64,000 bases of DNA from Fictibacillus fluitans (GCF_030418125.1 NZ_JAUHTR010000005.1:62001-126000), one strand, 5' to 3'. Shown: positions 43,461 to 53,078, counted from the first letter of the stretch. Numbers and translations are program-made. Notes: generated from the letters alone by a model not told the origin.

Positions 43461-45002
43461 ATGGCAGAACTATCAGCCAGTGTTCAAAAAAGAAGTGCAA
43501 GGGGCATTTCAGGTTTTTTGAATACAATCGAACGGCTCGGGAACCGTCTTCCCCATCCTTTTATGCTTTTTGTGTATCTGGCATTTTTCATGATTGTTTT
43601 ATCTGCAATTGTCAGCTTATTTGATGTATCTGTTGTGCATCCTGCCACCAAAGAAACACTGAAAGTTAAAAGCCTGATCTCCGGCGAAGGCCTGAAATTC
43701 ATGCTTACATCCATGCTTGAAAACTTTACCGGCTTTAAACCGCTCGGCCTTGTTTTGGCGATGGTGCTGGGAATCGGGCTGACCCAGCGCGTTGGCTTGT
43801 TCGAGAGCGTGATCACAAAGACGATCATTAAAGCACACAAATCGGTCATTACCTATACTGTGTTTTTCATCGGTATCATGGCCAACATTGCGTCCGACGC
43901 CGCTTTTGTTATCATTCCGCCGCTCGCTGCTGTAGTTTTCTACTCCATCGGCCGCAACCCGATTGCCGGACTGGCTGCTGGTTTTGCCAGTTCGGGAATT
44001 GGATTTACCGCCAATATTTTAATCGCTGGAACAGATGCGCTTCTTTCCGGCATTTCCACCGAGGTAGCTCACACGATTGATGCGAACGCATCGGTGTCTC
44101 CGGTGGATAATTGGTATTTTATGAGCGTATCCACCATTGTCCTGACAATCGTCGGAGGACTGGTAACAGAGAAATTCATAGAACCCCGCCTAGGTGCCTA
44201 TAAAGGAGAAACAGGAAAAAAGGAGCTAGATTTCACGAGCAATGCGCTTGAGAACAAGGCGCTGCGCAACACCTTGATAGCTGCCATCCTTTACATCGGG
44301 CTTGTGGCTCTTGTGCTGTTTATCCCGAACTCCCCGCTGAGGGGAGAAGGCGGAACGATCATCCCTTCCCCATTTTTGGACGGAATCGTTCCAATCATCC
44401 TGCTCTTTTTCATTACCGTTGGCGTCACATTTGGGGTCACAATGAAGAAAATCAAAAAGACCAGCGACGTGCCTGCACTGATGACCGATTCGATCCGGGA
44501 CATGGCCGGCTATATTGTCCTCGTGTTTGCCATCGCCCAGTTCATCGCCTACTTTAACTGGAGCAATCTTGCCACATGGATCGCGGTTAATACGGCAGAT
44601 GGCTTGAGTTCCATTCATATGACCGGGCTTCCGGTTATTGTTGGCTTTGTCCTTGTCTCTGCCTTCCTGAGCCTGTTCATCATCAGCGGATCAGCATTAT
44701 GGGCACTTGAAGCTCCGGTATTCATGCCGATGCTCATGCTGCTGAATTACAACCCGGCGTTCATTCAGGTGGCGTACCGGATCGGTGAGTCTTCCACAAA
44801 CATGGTCACACCCCTAAATCCGTATTTTGCGATCCTGCTGACCTTCATGAATGAGTATGACAAAAAAGCGGGAATCGGAACCCTGATGTCGTTAATGATT
44901 CCGTATACCATTGTGTTTTTAATCGTTTGGATTATCCTGCTTCTTGCCTTTGGACTTCTCGGTATTCCGGTTGGGCCGGGAGTAGGCATGTACATTAACT
45001 AA
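43461..45002 (+). CDS. AbgT-family transporter
   Basis: The 513-residue membrane protein has about 12 to 13 helices plus two hairpin regions and starts GFLNTIERLGNRLPHPFMLFVYLAFFMIVLSAIVSLF, the AbgT signature. IASDAAFVIIPPLAAVVFYSIGRNPIAGLAAGFA and the C-terminal RIGESSTNMVTPLNPYFAILLTF block are also typical. AbgT carries p-aminobenzoyl-glutamate or, in other members, exports sulfonamides. AAGGTG lies before the ATG. Two M20 amidohydrolases follow in the same operon, so uptake then hydrolysis of an acyl- or aroyl-amino acid is the natural reading. Confidence 0.94.
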   Translation: MAELSASVQKRSARGISGFLNTIERLGNRLPHPFMLFVYLAFFMIVLSAIVSLFDVSVVHPATKETLKVKSLISGEGLKFMLTSMLENFTGFKPLGLVLAMVLGIGLTQRVGLFESVITKTIIKAHKSVITYTVFFIGIMANIASDAAFVIIPPLAAVVFYSIGRNPIAGLAAGFASSGIGFTANILIAGTDALLSGISTEVAHTIDANASVSPVDNWYFMSVSTIVLTIVGGLVTEKFIEPRLGAYKGETGKKELDFTSNALENKALRNTLIAAILYIGLVALVLFIPNSPLRGEGGTIIPSPFLDGIVPIILLFFITVGVTFGVTMKKIKKTSDVPALMTDSIRDMAGYIVLVFAIAQFIAYFNWSNLATWIAVNTADGLSSIHMTGLPVIVGFVLVSAFLSLFIISGSALWALEAPVFMPMLMLLNYNPAFIQVAYRIGESSTNMVTPLNPYFAILLTFMNEYDKKAGIGTLMSLMIPYTIVFLIVWIILLLAFGLLGIPVGPGVGMYIN

Positions 45003-45032
45003 AACTTCGAACATCCTGGAGAGTGATTACAA

Positions 45033-46346
45033 ATGACAACAACGAAAACAAGTTCTGTTCATGATTTATATCCGCAAATTGTAGAATGGCGAAGAGATTT
45101 TCACCAGCACGCCGAATCAGGCTGGGTTGAATTCCGTACAGCTTCACTTGTAGCCTCCCGTCTGGAAGAGTGGGGCTATGAAGTGAAAGCCGGAAAAGAA
45201 GTGGTGGATGAAGCGTCCCGCATGGGTGTGCCTTCCGCATCCTTTTTAAAAGACCAGGAGGAACGCGCTCTTTCCCAGGGTGCCGATCCAAAATGGCTTC
45301 CTTCTTTATCGGGCGGATTTACCGGAGTCGTCGGACTTCTGGATACCGGCAAACCCGGACCAACGGTTGGCCTTCGTTTTGACATGGACGCACTCGATTT
45401 AAAAGAGTCCTCTGATGCCTCCCATGTCCCGGTAAGGGAAGGCTTTCAATCCCGAAACCACAACATGATGCACGCCTGTGGCCATGACGCCCACACGTCG
45501 ATCGGCCTCGGTCTGGCCAAGCTTTTATCTGAGAACAAGAATGAACTGACCGGAAGAATTAAATTCATCTTTCAGCCTGCTGAAGAAGGCGTCCGCGGGG
45601 CCAAGTCGATGGTCGCGGCAGGTGTGGTGGATGACGTGGATGTCTTTTTTGCCTCCCATATCGGGGTGGGCATTCCGCTCGGACAGATTGTGAGCGGAGC
45701 CAATGGATTCCTGTCCACCACAAAAATCAATGTGGACTATACAGGGAAGGCTGCACATGCCGGAAGCAATCCGGAAGAGGGAAAGAACGCACTTCTCGCC
45801 GCCTCAACGGCTGTACTGAATCTGTATGGCATCAGCCGGCACAGTGCAGGCCAATCCAGAATCAACGTCGGCGTCTTTGAAGCAGGAACCGGTCGAAACA
45901 TCATTCCTTCTTCCGCTCATTTAAAAGCGGAAACACGGGGCGAAACAACCGAGATCAATCAGTATATCCTCAAACAAGCGCTGAATATTATCAACGGAGC
46001 TGCCGTCATGCATGATGTGGAAGTCAAAACGGATGTTGTCGGAGAAGCCAAGACCAGTGACTCCAGCCCCGAGCTAAAAGCGTACGTGGAAGAAACCGTC
46101 AAGGATATCGAAGGTGTAGAATCAGTGATCGGCGATTCTCCGTTTGGCTCGGGCTCCGAGGATGCGACCTATATGCTCGAACGAGTCAAAGAGCGTGGCG
46201 GCTATGCCACGTATCTGATCTTTGGAACAACGCTTGCAGCCGGACATCATCACGAGAAATTCGATATCGATGAATCAGCCATGAAAATTGCGGTTGCCTC
46301 CCTGGAGAAGCTCGTGTCACATGTTGGGAATATCACTCTTAAATAG
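45033..46346 (+). CDS. M20-family amidohydrolase (AbgA-like)
   Basis: The 437-residue metal-dependent hydrolase has HACGHDAHTSIGLGLAKLL (metal Cys/His site near residue 150), FIFQPAEEGVRGAKSMV (catalytic Glu), and a dimerisation domain near KINVDYTGKAAHAG. It resembles aminobenzoyl-glutamate hydrolase subunit A and N-acyl amino acid amidohydrolases. GGAGAG lies before the ATG. It lies 30 bases after the abgT-like gene and 13 before its partner. In E. coli AbgA and AbgB form one enzyme; a heterodimer is likely here. Confidence 0.92.
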   Translation: MTTTKTSSVHDLYPQIVEWRRDFHQHAESGWVEFRTASLVASRLEEWGYEVKAGKEVVDEASRMGVPSASFLKDQEERALSQGADPKWLPSLSGGFTGVVGLLDTGKPGPTVGLRFDMDALDLKESSDASHVPVREGFQSRNHNMMHACGHDAHTSIGLGLAKLLSENKNELTGRIKFIFQPAEEGVRGAKSMVAAGVVDDVDVFFASHIGVGIPLGQIVSGANGFLSTTKINVDYTGKAAHAGSNPEEGKNALLAASTAVLNLYGISRHSAGQSRINVGVFEAGTGRNIIPSSAHLKAETRGETTEINQYILKQALNIINGAAVMHDVEVKTDVVGEAKTSDSSPELKAYVEETVKDIEGVESVIGDSPFGSGSEDATYMLERVKERGGYATYLIFGTTLAAGHHHEKFDIDESAMKIAVASLEKLVSHVGNITLK

Positions 46347-46359
46347 GCGGTGTTAAACT

Positions 46360-47796
46360 ATGAAAACAGCAGAGTCTGTCTCTCAAATCGATAAGCTCAT
46401 TGAAGAAAACCGCGATGCATATATCAATCTCAGCGACACCATCTGGGGTTTCGCAGAAACGAGATTTCAAGAATACCAATCTTATGACCTTCTTGCCGGT
46501 ACGCTTGAAAAAGAAGGATTTACCGTGGAACGGGGCGTTGGCGGAATTGAAACCGCCTTTATCGCCACATATGGACAGGGCAAGCCCGTCGTTGCCCTTC
46601 TGGGTGAATATGATGCCCTTCCCAGGTTAAGCCAGCACGCAAAGACAGCTTCACCAGACCCTGTATCTCCTAACGGCAATGGTCACGGATGCGGACATAA
46701 CCTTCTTGGAACCGCCCCTCTAGCGGCTGCCATTGCTTTAAAAAAACAGATGGAAGCAGAGGGCGTAAAAGGAACGATTAAATACTACGGCTGTCCTGGG
46801 GAAGAAGGCGGTTCAGGAAAGACCTTCATGATAAGAGAAGGACTCTTCCAGGATGCCGATTGTGCCCTTACCTGGCACCCCGGCTCCTACAGCGGCATCT
46901 TTTCATTCTCATCTCTCGCAAACTATCAGGTTGCATTTACATTCAAAGGAAAAGCGTCCCACGCTGCCAACTCTCCCCAACTCGGGCGAAGCGCACTGGA
47001 TGCGGTGGAGCTGATGAACGTTGGTGTCAATTACCTGCGCGAGCATATCATCCCGGAAGCGCGCATTCACTACGCGATCACCAATACGGGCGGACTGTCA
47101 CCGAACGTCGTCCAGCCGGAAGCTGAGGTGCTGTATCTTGTCCGCGGACCGCAAATGAGCGATGTGAAAAGCATTTATAACCGGGTGCTGAACATCGCCA
47201 AAGGCGCAGCACTTATGACAGAAACCGAGGTCGAAGTACGGCTCGATAAAGCATGCTCCAACTATTTGCCGAACTCTTCGCTTGGAAATGTGATGCACAA
47301 GCAGCTCGAAATCTATGGCACTCCTGAATATGACGAGGATGAGATGGAGTTTGCTAGAGACATTCACCAGCAGATTACAGCGGAAGATATTCAAAATACG
47401 ATCCAGGAAATCAACAAGCTGACGCCGACCAACCGGCTGAAAAACGTCACCGGAACTTTCCTCAAAAACGTCCTTCCATTTGAAGAAACCAATGAGATGA
47501 TGTTCGGCTCTACTGATGTGGGCGATGTCAGCTGGACGGTACCGACCGCCCAGTTCTTCGGTTCCTGCTTTGTTTTTGGAACGCCGCTCCACACCTGGCA
47601 GCTCGTCAGCCAGGGTGCTACCTCCCTTGCCCACAAAGGCATGCTGCAGGCAGCAAAAGTGTTGGCCGGCACCGCATGGGAGATTCTGCAGGATCCTGAA
47701 ATTGTTGAGCGGGCCAAGGACGAACTCGCCAGCCAAACAGAAGGGCAAGCATACGAGTGCCCGATACCCGAAGGAATTACACCTTCTCCGCTTTAA
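46360..47796 (+). CDS. M20-family amidohydrolase (AbgB-like)
   Basis: The 478-residue protein carries the AbgB-type sites: LLGEYDALPRLSQ near residue 80, NGHGCGHNLLGTAPLAAA near residue 106, GCPGEEGGSGKTFM near residue 146 and a swapped VAFTFKGKASHAAN segment in the dimerisation domain. GGCGG lies before the ATG. With the preceding gene it probably forms a two-subunit hydrolase releasing glutamate or another amino acid from an N-acyl compound brought in by the transporter. A terminator follows. Confidence 0.92.
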   Translation: MKTAESVSQIDKLIEENRDAYINLSDTIWGFAETRFQEYQSYDLLAGTLEKEGFTVERGVGGIETAFIATYGQGKPVVALLGEYDALPRLSQHAKTASPDPVSPNGNGHGCGHNLLGTAPLAAAIALKKQMEAEGVKGTIKYYGCPGEEGGSGKTFMIREGLFQDADCALTWHPGSYSGIFSFSSLANYQVAFTFKGKASHAANSPQLGRSALDAVELMNVGVNYLREHIIPEARIHYAITNTGGLSPNVVQPEAEVLYLVRGPQMSDVKSIYNRVLNIAKGAALMTETEVEVRLDKACSNYLPNSSLGNVMHKQLEIYGTPEYDEDEMEFARDIHQQITAEDIQNTIQEINKLTPTNRLKNVTGTFLKNVLPFEETNEMMFGSTDVGDVSWTVPTAQFFGSCFVFGTPLHTWQLVSQGATSLAHKGMLQAAKVLAGTAWEILQDPEIVERAKDELASQTEGQAYECPIPEGITPSPL

Positions 47797-47811
47797 TAAA
47801 TCATTTTATAG

Positions 47812-47846
47812 AAGGCAGCTCTCCGATTCGGAGAACTGCCTTTTTA
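47812..47846 (+). terminator. Terminator after the abg-type operon
   Basis: AAGGCAG and inner TCTCCGA pair with TCGGAGA and CTGCCTT with one mismatch, followed by a T run. Confidence 0.85.
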
Positions 47847-47851
47847 ATTTT

Positions 47852-48577
47852 CTATAAAGATAAGTTGGTAAGATAGATCATTGAAATTAACCCAATGACA
47901 AACGAGAAGGTTGCTGAACGTTCATTGCCATCCCCATGGCTTTCTGGAATCAGTTCTTTGTACACAACAAACAGCATGGCACCCGCGGCAAAAGCCAGTC
48001 CATAAGGAACGATGCCAAAGAATGCATCGGACAGCTGCAGCCCAATGAGGGAAGACACCAATTCGATTACACCTGTAAAAGCGGTATATAAAAAGGCCTG
48101 TAGCCGTGGAATCTTGTTCGTGACAAGAAAAAGGCATACCAGAAATCCTTCCGGTATATTTTGCAGGCCGATCGAAAAAGAAACCAAAGACCCTAATTCG
48201 GAAAACTGGCTGGCATAGCTCACCCCGACGGAAATCCCTTCAGGAATATTATGTATGGCCATTGCCGCGATAATGAGAAGCGGGCGAATATGAGAAGACG
48301 AATCTGCTCCATGACCCGCATCCTGATGGGGCAGGAATATCTCCAGCAGGGTAAGGACAGCCGTCCCGACCAGGATTCCAAAGGTCAAGACAAACATATT
48401 TGAAAGCTTTAAAGTAGATGGGATTAAAGCATAGGCAGAGGCTGCCACCATAATCCCTGCACTGTAGGCCAGCAGATTATCTTTCACACGGTGAGATACA
48501 TTACGGATTAACAGCGCCGGTATAGCTCCGAAAACCGTACCTAAAGCACTAAGAAAGATTCCCAGGTTAATCTCCAC
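47852..48577 (-). CDS. ZIP-family divalent metal transporter
   Basis: The 241-residue protein has eight helices. The TM4 metal site reads AIHNIPEGISVGVSYA (HNxPEG) and TM5 QNIPEGFLVC. A His-rich cytoplasmic loop (HQDAGHGADSSSH) lies before TM4. This is ZupT-like, for uptake of zinc or iron/manganese. The start GTG 48577 is chosen because GGGGGGG lies 5 bases before it; the longer frame upstream lacks support. It converges on the abg-type operon and diverges from the TOMM peptide genes. Confidence 0.88.
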   Translation of the reverse strand: MEINLGIFLSALGTVFGAIPALLIRNVSHRVKDNLLAYSAGIMVAASAYALIPSTLKLSNMFVLTFGILVGTAVLTLLEIFLPHQDAGHGADSSSHIRPLLIIAAMAIHNIPEGISVGVSYASQFSELGSLVSFSIGLQNIPEGFLVCLFLVTNKIPRLQAFLYTAFTGVIELVSSLIGLQLSDAFFGIVPYGLAFAAGAMLFVVYKELIPESHGDGNERSATFSFVIGLISMIYLTNLSL

Positions 48578-48803
48578 AATATCCCCCCCTATTATCACCT
48601 GATGAATCATTATATGTACAACCCTCTCATTAAAGACAAAATCCCAATAAGTCTTTAGCCCATAAGTGTTTGTTTCCGCTCCTGACCGTAACTTGGTACA
48701 AGTACTATCCATACTTTATGGTGAGGGTATTTGTCGGGAAGACAGGACGCCCCTTGCGTTGTCTCTAGTTTGTTCAACCTTTTTAGTAAAGGAGGTTATC
48801 GTA

Positions 48804-49109
48804 TTGGATGAATTCAAGTGGAATCTTGAGGGATTAAACACGGAAGATGTCAATGTCAGCAATGTACAGCCGAACTATCCCCAGTACCAGGATATGAATG
48901 ATCCCGCACGACAGTGTGTGGTTGTTGGTGTCTGTGTGGTTGGGACCTGTATCGGGCCGTGCGGAGGATGTGGCGGCTGTGGCGGTTGCGTCGGCTGTGC
49001 TCGCTGTGCAGGATGCGTCGGCTGTGCACGCTGTGCAGGCTGTGGTGGCTGTGGCGGACGCTGCGGCGGTTGTGGCGGCCGTTGCGGAGGCTGCGGAGGT
49101 CACCGCTAA
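48804..49109 (+). CDS. Heterocycloanthracin-type TOMM precursor peptide
   Basis: The 101-residue product starts at TTG 48804, 9 bases after AAAGGAGG. Residues 1-37 are an acidic, Cys-free leader (MDEFKWNLEGLNTEDVNVSN first). From Cys38 to the end the core has 18 cysteines in 64 residues, mostly Cys-Xaa-Xaa with Gly, Val, Ala, Arg; it has no Ser and only one Thr. A nine-residue unit CVGCARCAG is repeated in tandem (residues 62-70 and 71-79), and CGGCGGR is repeated at 80-86 and 87-93. Repeated Cys-Xaa-Xaa cores belong to the heterocycloanthracin/sonorensin bacteriocin family. The YcaO and SagB genes just downstream would turn cysteines into thiazoles. Confidence 0.92.
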   Translation: MDEFKWNLEGLNTEDVNVSNVQPNYPQYQDMNDPARQCVVVGVCVVGTCIGPCGGCGGCGGCVGCARCAGCVGCARCAGCGGCGGRCGGCGGRCGGCGGHR

Positions 49110-49132
49110 GTAATAGAAATAGCTGCTACACA

Positions 49133-49174
49133 AGAAAAGTCTTGCATCCTTTCGAAATGCAGGGCTTTTCTTTA
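49133..49174 (+). terminator. Partial terminator between TOMM precursor and maturation genes
   Basis: AGAAAAG and inner TGCAT pair with ATGCA and CTTTTCT, followed by TTTAT. It lies between the precursor and the maturation genes, which would give more precursor mRNA than enzyme mRNA, a common arrangement for modified peptides. Confidence 0.7.
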
Positions 49175-49254
49175 TGCAGACAGACATAATGTACAATCAG
49201 TTATCCATACAGTTAAACGATGTCAATGCGAGCTTTCTGAAAAGGAGGGCCATC

Positions 49255-51141
49255 ATGCAAAAGGTTAATGCGTCAATGTGTTTGAAGATAAACAGGGATA
49301 CGTTTGTTTTCCCTGATTCCAATCAGGGAGTATTTATCAGAAATAATGAAAAATCGTTACGGATGGATGGCAGCACCATCGACCGCTGGCTGGAAAGGCT
49401 CACACCGATGCTTGACGGAACACATACACTTCAGGCAATCACTAAAGGACTGCCGGAGGCTTTTCAGGAACAGGTCTATAAAATCGTACAAATTCTGTAT
49501 GAAAACGGATTTGCCCGGGATGTAAGCCAGAACCTCCCCCACCAGCTGTCTGATGACGTTCTTAACCAATACGCTTCGCAAATTGAGTATTTGGATCAAA
49601 TCAGGGGATCAGGGGCATACCGCTTCCAGGGTTACCGCCAGACAAAGGCCGCAGTCATAAGCTGTGACTCACTTCTTCCCTCTCTTGTTCAATCGCTCCT
49701 TCAATCCGGTCTCTCTCGCTTTACCGTCTTTCTTTCCGATTCGCAGCAATCCCTCCAGCTGCGTCTGAACGAAATGGTAGAAGAAGCTGTAAAAAAAGAT
49801 TCCGAGACCAAAGTTATGATTATGCAATTGCCCAAAAATGATTGGAGCACATGGCTAAAACCCTATGATTCTATCCTTTATGGTTCCAGCAGCAATGATG
49901 TAACGGAACTTCGCACCCTTCACTCCCTTTGCAAGAAAGAACGAAAAACCTTTCTTCCGGTTACCCTGTCAGACGGTCTCGCCTTCGCCGGACCGCTCGT
50001 CACTGCCAAATCGGATGGCTGCTGGGAATCTGCATTCCGGCGCATTCATCAGCGCCAGGATCAATCTATCCATTCTTCCCCGTCGCAAACAGCCTGTGCT
50101 CTGCTGGCGAACGTTGCCGTGTTTGAATGGTTTAAAGAAATTACCGGCATGTATGAAGATCGAACGGATACCTCGTTCTACCTGCTTAACCTTGAAACGC
50201 TTGAAGGAACCTGGCAGCTGTTTTTACCCCATCCATTGGTAAGTGGCCGTGTTTCTGCAGAGCCTGTTGAAAACCCGGCTGAATTCATTGAAGCCCACTC
50301 TCATCAGCCCACAAACCTGCATCCCCTTTTCATGCAAATCACATCCAGGGAAGCGGGTATCTTTCATGTCTGGGAGGAAGCAGATTTGCTCCAGCTCCCG
50401 CTGTCACAATGTAAAGTCCAGGTTGCCGATCCGAATTCGGAAGGTCCGGCCAAACTTTTTCCTGAGCTCATTTGTTCCGGGCTCACCCATGAAGAAGCCC
50501 GCCTTGAAGCCGGTATGTTGGGCCTCGAGCGATATGTCAGCAGCTATGAGCAAGAGTTCTTTGGCAAAACCCGTCCCCTTTATTGGGGAGCAGGCGTTGG
50601 CCAAACGGCAGAGGAAGGAATGGGCAGAGCACTGCAAAATGCCCTTCATGACATGTTTCTAAAAAAGAAAGATTACAGTGTCAGCGAAGCGCCGCTGGAC
50701 CTGTCATCAAGAGATGATGATCGGTGCCAATTTTTATGGAAGTCCCTAAGAACCCTCAAACCGGATTCGCAGCTCTTTTCTGGAGAAACCCTGCTCGGTT
50801 TTCCGGTCGTTTGGGTTAAAGACGATGAAAAATGGCATGGAAGTGTGGGTCTCAATCTGAAGATGGCTGTAAATCGGGCACTGCAAACGGCTTTGGTAAC
50901 TGCCCAAAATGAGGATATCTGTCATTGCCCCTATGGGGTTACCGCTTCTTCAGTTGCCTTCCATAAAGAGAAACAGCCTGAGTTCTCTTTTAAAGAAGAA
51001 ACATGGAAAGAAACCTTATTGTCCGCTACAGATCAGCTAAACAAGAAGGCTCAATTTTATGAGCTGCAGGCGGAATCCTTTTTCAACGAACATACGAGAG
51101 ACATTTATGGCGTGGCGTTAAGCGGGGTGGAACAGACATGA
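49255..51141 (+). CDS. Thiazole-containing bacteriocin maturation protein (ThiF/E1-like)
   Basis: The 628-residue protein matches in size and position the 'putative thiazole-containing bacteriocin maturation protein' of Bacillus heterocycloanthracin loci. Its N-terminal third (residues about 1-110, INRDTFVFPDSNQGVFIRNN) looks like a leader-peptide recognition fold; residues about 130-240 look like a degenerate ThiF/E1 Rossmann unit (KAAVISCDSLLPSLVQSLLQSGLSRFTVFLSD). No ATP loop typical of active E1 is seen, so a scaffold role is likely. The start ATG 49255 follows AAAAGGAGGG. It overlaps the YcaO gene by 4 bases, so translation is coupled. Confidence 0.85.
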   Translation: MQKVNASMCLKINRDTFVFPDSNQGVFIRNNEKSLRMDGSTIDRWLERLTPMLDGTHTLQAITKGLPEAFQEQVYKIVQILYENGFARDVSQNLPHQLSDDVLNQYASQIEYLDQIRGSGAYRFQGYRQTKAAVISCDSLLPSLVQSLLQSGLSRFTVFLSDSQQSLQLRLNEMVEEAVKKDSETKVMIMQLPKNDWSTWLKPYDSILYGSSSNDVTELRTLHSLCKKERKTFLPVTLSDGLAFAGPLVTAKSDGCWESAFRRIHQRQDQSIHSSPSQTACALLANVAVFEWFKEITGMYEDRTDTSFYLLNLETLEGTWQLFLPHPLVSGRVSAEPVENPAEFIEAHSHQPTNLHPLFMQITSREAGIFHVWEEADLLQLPLSQCKVQVADPNSEGPAKLFPELICSGLTHEEARLEAGMLGLERYVSSYEQEFFGKTRPLYWGAGVGQTAEEGMGRALQNALHDMFLKKKDYSVSEAPLDLSSRDDDRCQFLWKSLRTLKPDSQLFSGETLLGFPVVWVKDDEKWHGSVGLNLKMAVNRALQTALVTAQNEDICHCPYGVTASSVAFHKEKQPEFSFKEETWKETLLSATDQLNKKAQFYELQAESFFNEHTRDIYGVALSGVEQT

Positions 51142-53078
51142 GCCAATCCATCGTGATTATTGGAAGTGGAATGTTGGCGGAACAGGTATGTGGAGAGTTG
51201 AATGGACATTATCCATTATCAAGGGCAAATACGGTAGAAGAAGCAGATTTGGATCAACAGGCGCTGGCGCTCGTGCTTCACGATTCCTGGGTTCCTGCGG
51301 AGCACCGGAAAGCCGATGAAGTCTTCCGGTCATCCGGCATTCCCTGGCTCCGTGGATATGTCGCTTTTGGTGAAGCCTGCATCGGCCCGCTTGTTCAGCC
51401 TGATCAGGAGGGCTGTTCCGACTGCGCGGACCAGCGCCTTTTTATGGCGGGCTCCAACCGGAGAGAACATTTCCAGCTGAAGGAATACATGATAGACCAT
51501 CCTCAAAAAGAAAATGATCCATGGGCCTCAACTCTCGGGCTAAAGCAGGCTTCCCTTCTCATTCAGGAGGAGGTTCACCGAATCATGACGGGAGAAGAGA
51601 GTCCTACCGATGAACATGTCTTCCTTTTGCATTTAAATACACTCCGGCTGTCCCGTCACCACGTTTTGCCTGATCCGTACTGTCCGGTATGCGGAAATCT
51701 TCCGGAGGATACCGCAGAGAGAGCAACAATTCAATTGAAACCAAGCCCCAAAACTTCCACCAATAGCTTCCGCTGCCGCTCTTTGGGAGAGCTTGAGAAG
51801 GTTCTTGGCAGAAGTTACGTAGACCCTCGAACAGGTCTTCTGAATCAAAAACACTACGACCTCACCTCGCCGTTCGCTGATACGGTCGTGAATCTGCCCC
51901 TGCTGACTGGCAATGAATTATGTGCAGGGCGAACCCAATCCTATATTCAAAGTGAACAGGGCGCCATCCTGGAAGGACTCGAAAGATACTGCGGCTATGC
52001 TTCAAAAGGAAAACGCACAATGGTTTATGCGCCTTATTCTGAGGTAGAAGATCAAGCCCTTGATCCAGAGTCAGTAGGCCTTCATACAGAGGAACAATAT
52101 AACCGCCCCCATTTTCCTTTTCAGCCGCTCACACCTGAACGGTCCATCCATTGGGTGTGGGGCTATTCGCTTACACAGGAGCGGCCATTATTGGTACCGG
52201 AGACCTTTGCGTATTACAGTCTGGGGTGCGGCGGAGGATTTGTCTATGAAACCTCCAACGGCTGTGCGCTTGGCGGCAGCCTTGAAGAAGCCATTCTCTA
52301 CGGGATATTTGAAATCGTGGAGCGTGATTCGTTCCTGATGACATGGTACGGCCAGCTTCCTCTTCCTTGCTTTGATCCTGCATCAATCGATGATAAGGAA
52401 TTCCGGCTTATGATTGAGCGGATACGTACCGTGGCCGGCTATGAAGTCAGCCTGTATAATTCAACAACCGAGAACAATATTCCAAGTGTCTGGGCCATTG
52501 CCAAAAGCACAAAATCCACAGGCATGAACGTCATTTGTGCTGCCGGAGCCCATATTGACCCAATGAGAGCGGTAAAAGGAGCCGTTCAGGAGATTGCCGG
52601 CATGCTGCTGAACCTGGATGAAAAGCTGGAACACAACCGTGAAAAATACGTCAATATGTATCACGATTCCTATCTCGTCCAGCAGATGGAAGACCACTCC
52701 ATGCTGTTTGGCTTAAAGGAAACCGAAGAACGCCTGTCGTTTTTGCTGGACCAACCACCCGTAAACCGCTTTGACGAAGCTTTCGAACCGCCCCGCCAGC
52801 AGCCGGATCTGCTTGACGATTTAAAAGATATCCTGAGCATTTTCCGCCGCCTTCAGTTGGAAGTCATCGTCGTGGATCAGACCAGTCCTGAATTGAAGCG
52901 AAACGGACTTCACTGTGTCAAAGTCATCATTCCGGGCATGATTCCCATGACATTCGGGCACCATCTGACCCGCCTGAAAGGATTGGACCGCGTACTGAAT
53001 GTGCCCGCGAAACTGGGGTATGCCAAAAAACCCCTGAACGTCAGCGACTTGAATCCTTATCCTCATCCGTTTCCATAA
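51138..53078 (+). CDS. TOMM leader-binding/YcaO cyclodehydratase fusion
   Basis: The 646-residue protein joins an E1-like partner domain (residues about 1-200) to a YcaO domain. The partner part has two zinc pairs, Cys93/Cys96 (EGCSDCADQR) and Cys182/Cys185 (YCPVCGN). The YcaO part shows the ATP-binding motifs EGLERYCGYA and EAILYGIFEIVERDSFL, with QEIAGM further on. The chain ends in a proline-rich PxPxP-type tail (NPYPHPFP), required for activity in known cyclodehydratases. It uses ATP to convert Cys residues of the precursor core to thiazolines. Confidence 0.95.
   Translation: MSQSIVIIGSGMLAEQVCGELNGHYPLSRANTVEEADLDQQALALVLHDSWVPAEHRKADEVFRSSGIPWLRGYVAFGEACIGPLVQPDQEGCSDCADQRLFMAGSNRREHFQLKEYMIDHPQKENDPWASTLGLKQASLLIQEEVHRIMTGEESPTDEHVFLLHLNTLRLSRHHVLPDPYCPVCGNLPEDTAERATIQLKPSPKTSTNSFRCRSLGELEKVLGRSYVDPRTGLLNQKHYDLTSPFADTVVNLPLLTGNELCAGRTQSYIQSEQGAILEGLERYCGYASKGKRTMVYAPYSEVEDQALDPESVGLHTEEQYNRPHFPFQPLTPERSIHWVWGYSLTQERPLLVPETFAYYSLGCGGGFVYETSNGCALGGSLEEAILYGIFEIVERDSFLMTWYGQLPLPCFDPASIDDKEFRLMIERIRTVAGYEVSLYNSTTENNIPSVWAIAKSTKSTGMNVICAAGAHIDPMRAVKGAVQEIAGMLLNLDEKLEHNREKYVNMYHDSYLVQQMEDHSMLFGLKETEERLSFLLDQPPVNRFDEAFEPPRQQPDLLDDLKDILSIFRRLQLEVIVVDQTSPELKRNGLHCVKVIIPGMIPMTFGHHLTRLKGLDRVLNVPAKLGYAKKPLNVSDLNPYPHPFP

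Noticed and set aside
47098..47748. 216-residue leftward frame opposite the AbgB-like gene
   Set aside because: It has no ribosome site and no recognisable domain, and the opposite strand is a clear M20 hydrolase.
48690..48720. Possible promoter TTGGTA...TATGGT before the TOMM precursor
   Set aside because: The hexamers match only weakly and the spacing is ambiguous, so it was not listed.
48666..48803. Longer precursor start at 48666
   Set aside because: The extension lacks a ribosome site; TTG 48804 has AAAGGAGG at proper spacing.
48804..49109. Metallothionein or keratin-like Cys-rich protein
   Set aside because: The neighbouring YcaO, ThiF-like and SagB-type genes and the leader/core layout fit a TOMM precursor much better.
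48834..49196. Antisense 120-residue Ala/Thr/Ser-rich frame over the precursor
   Set aside because: It is a mirror of the Cys/Gly codon repeats, with no ribosome site of its own.
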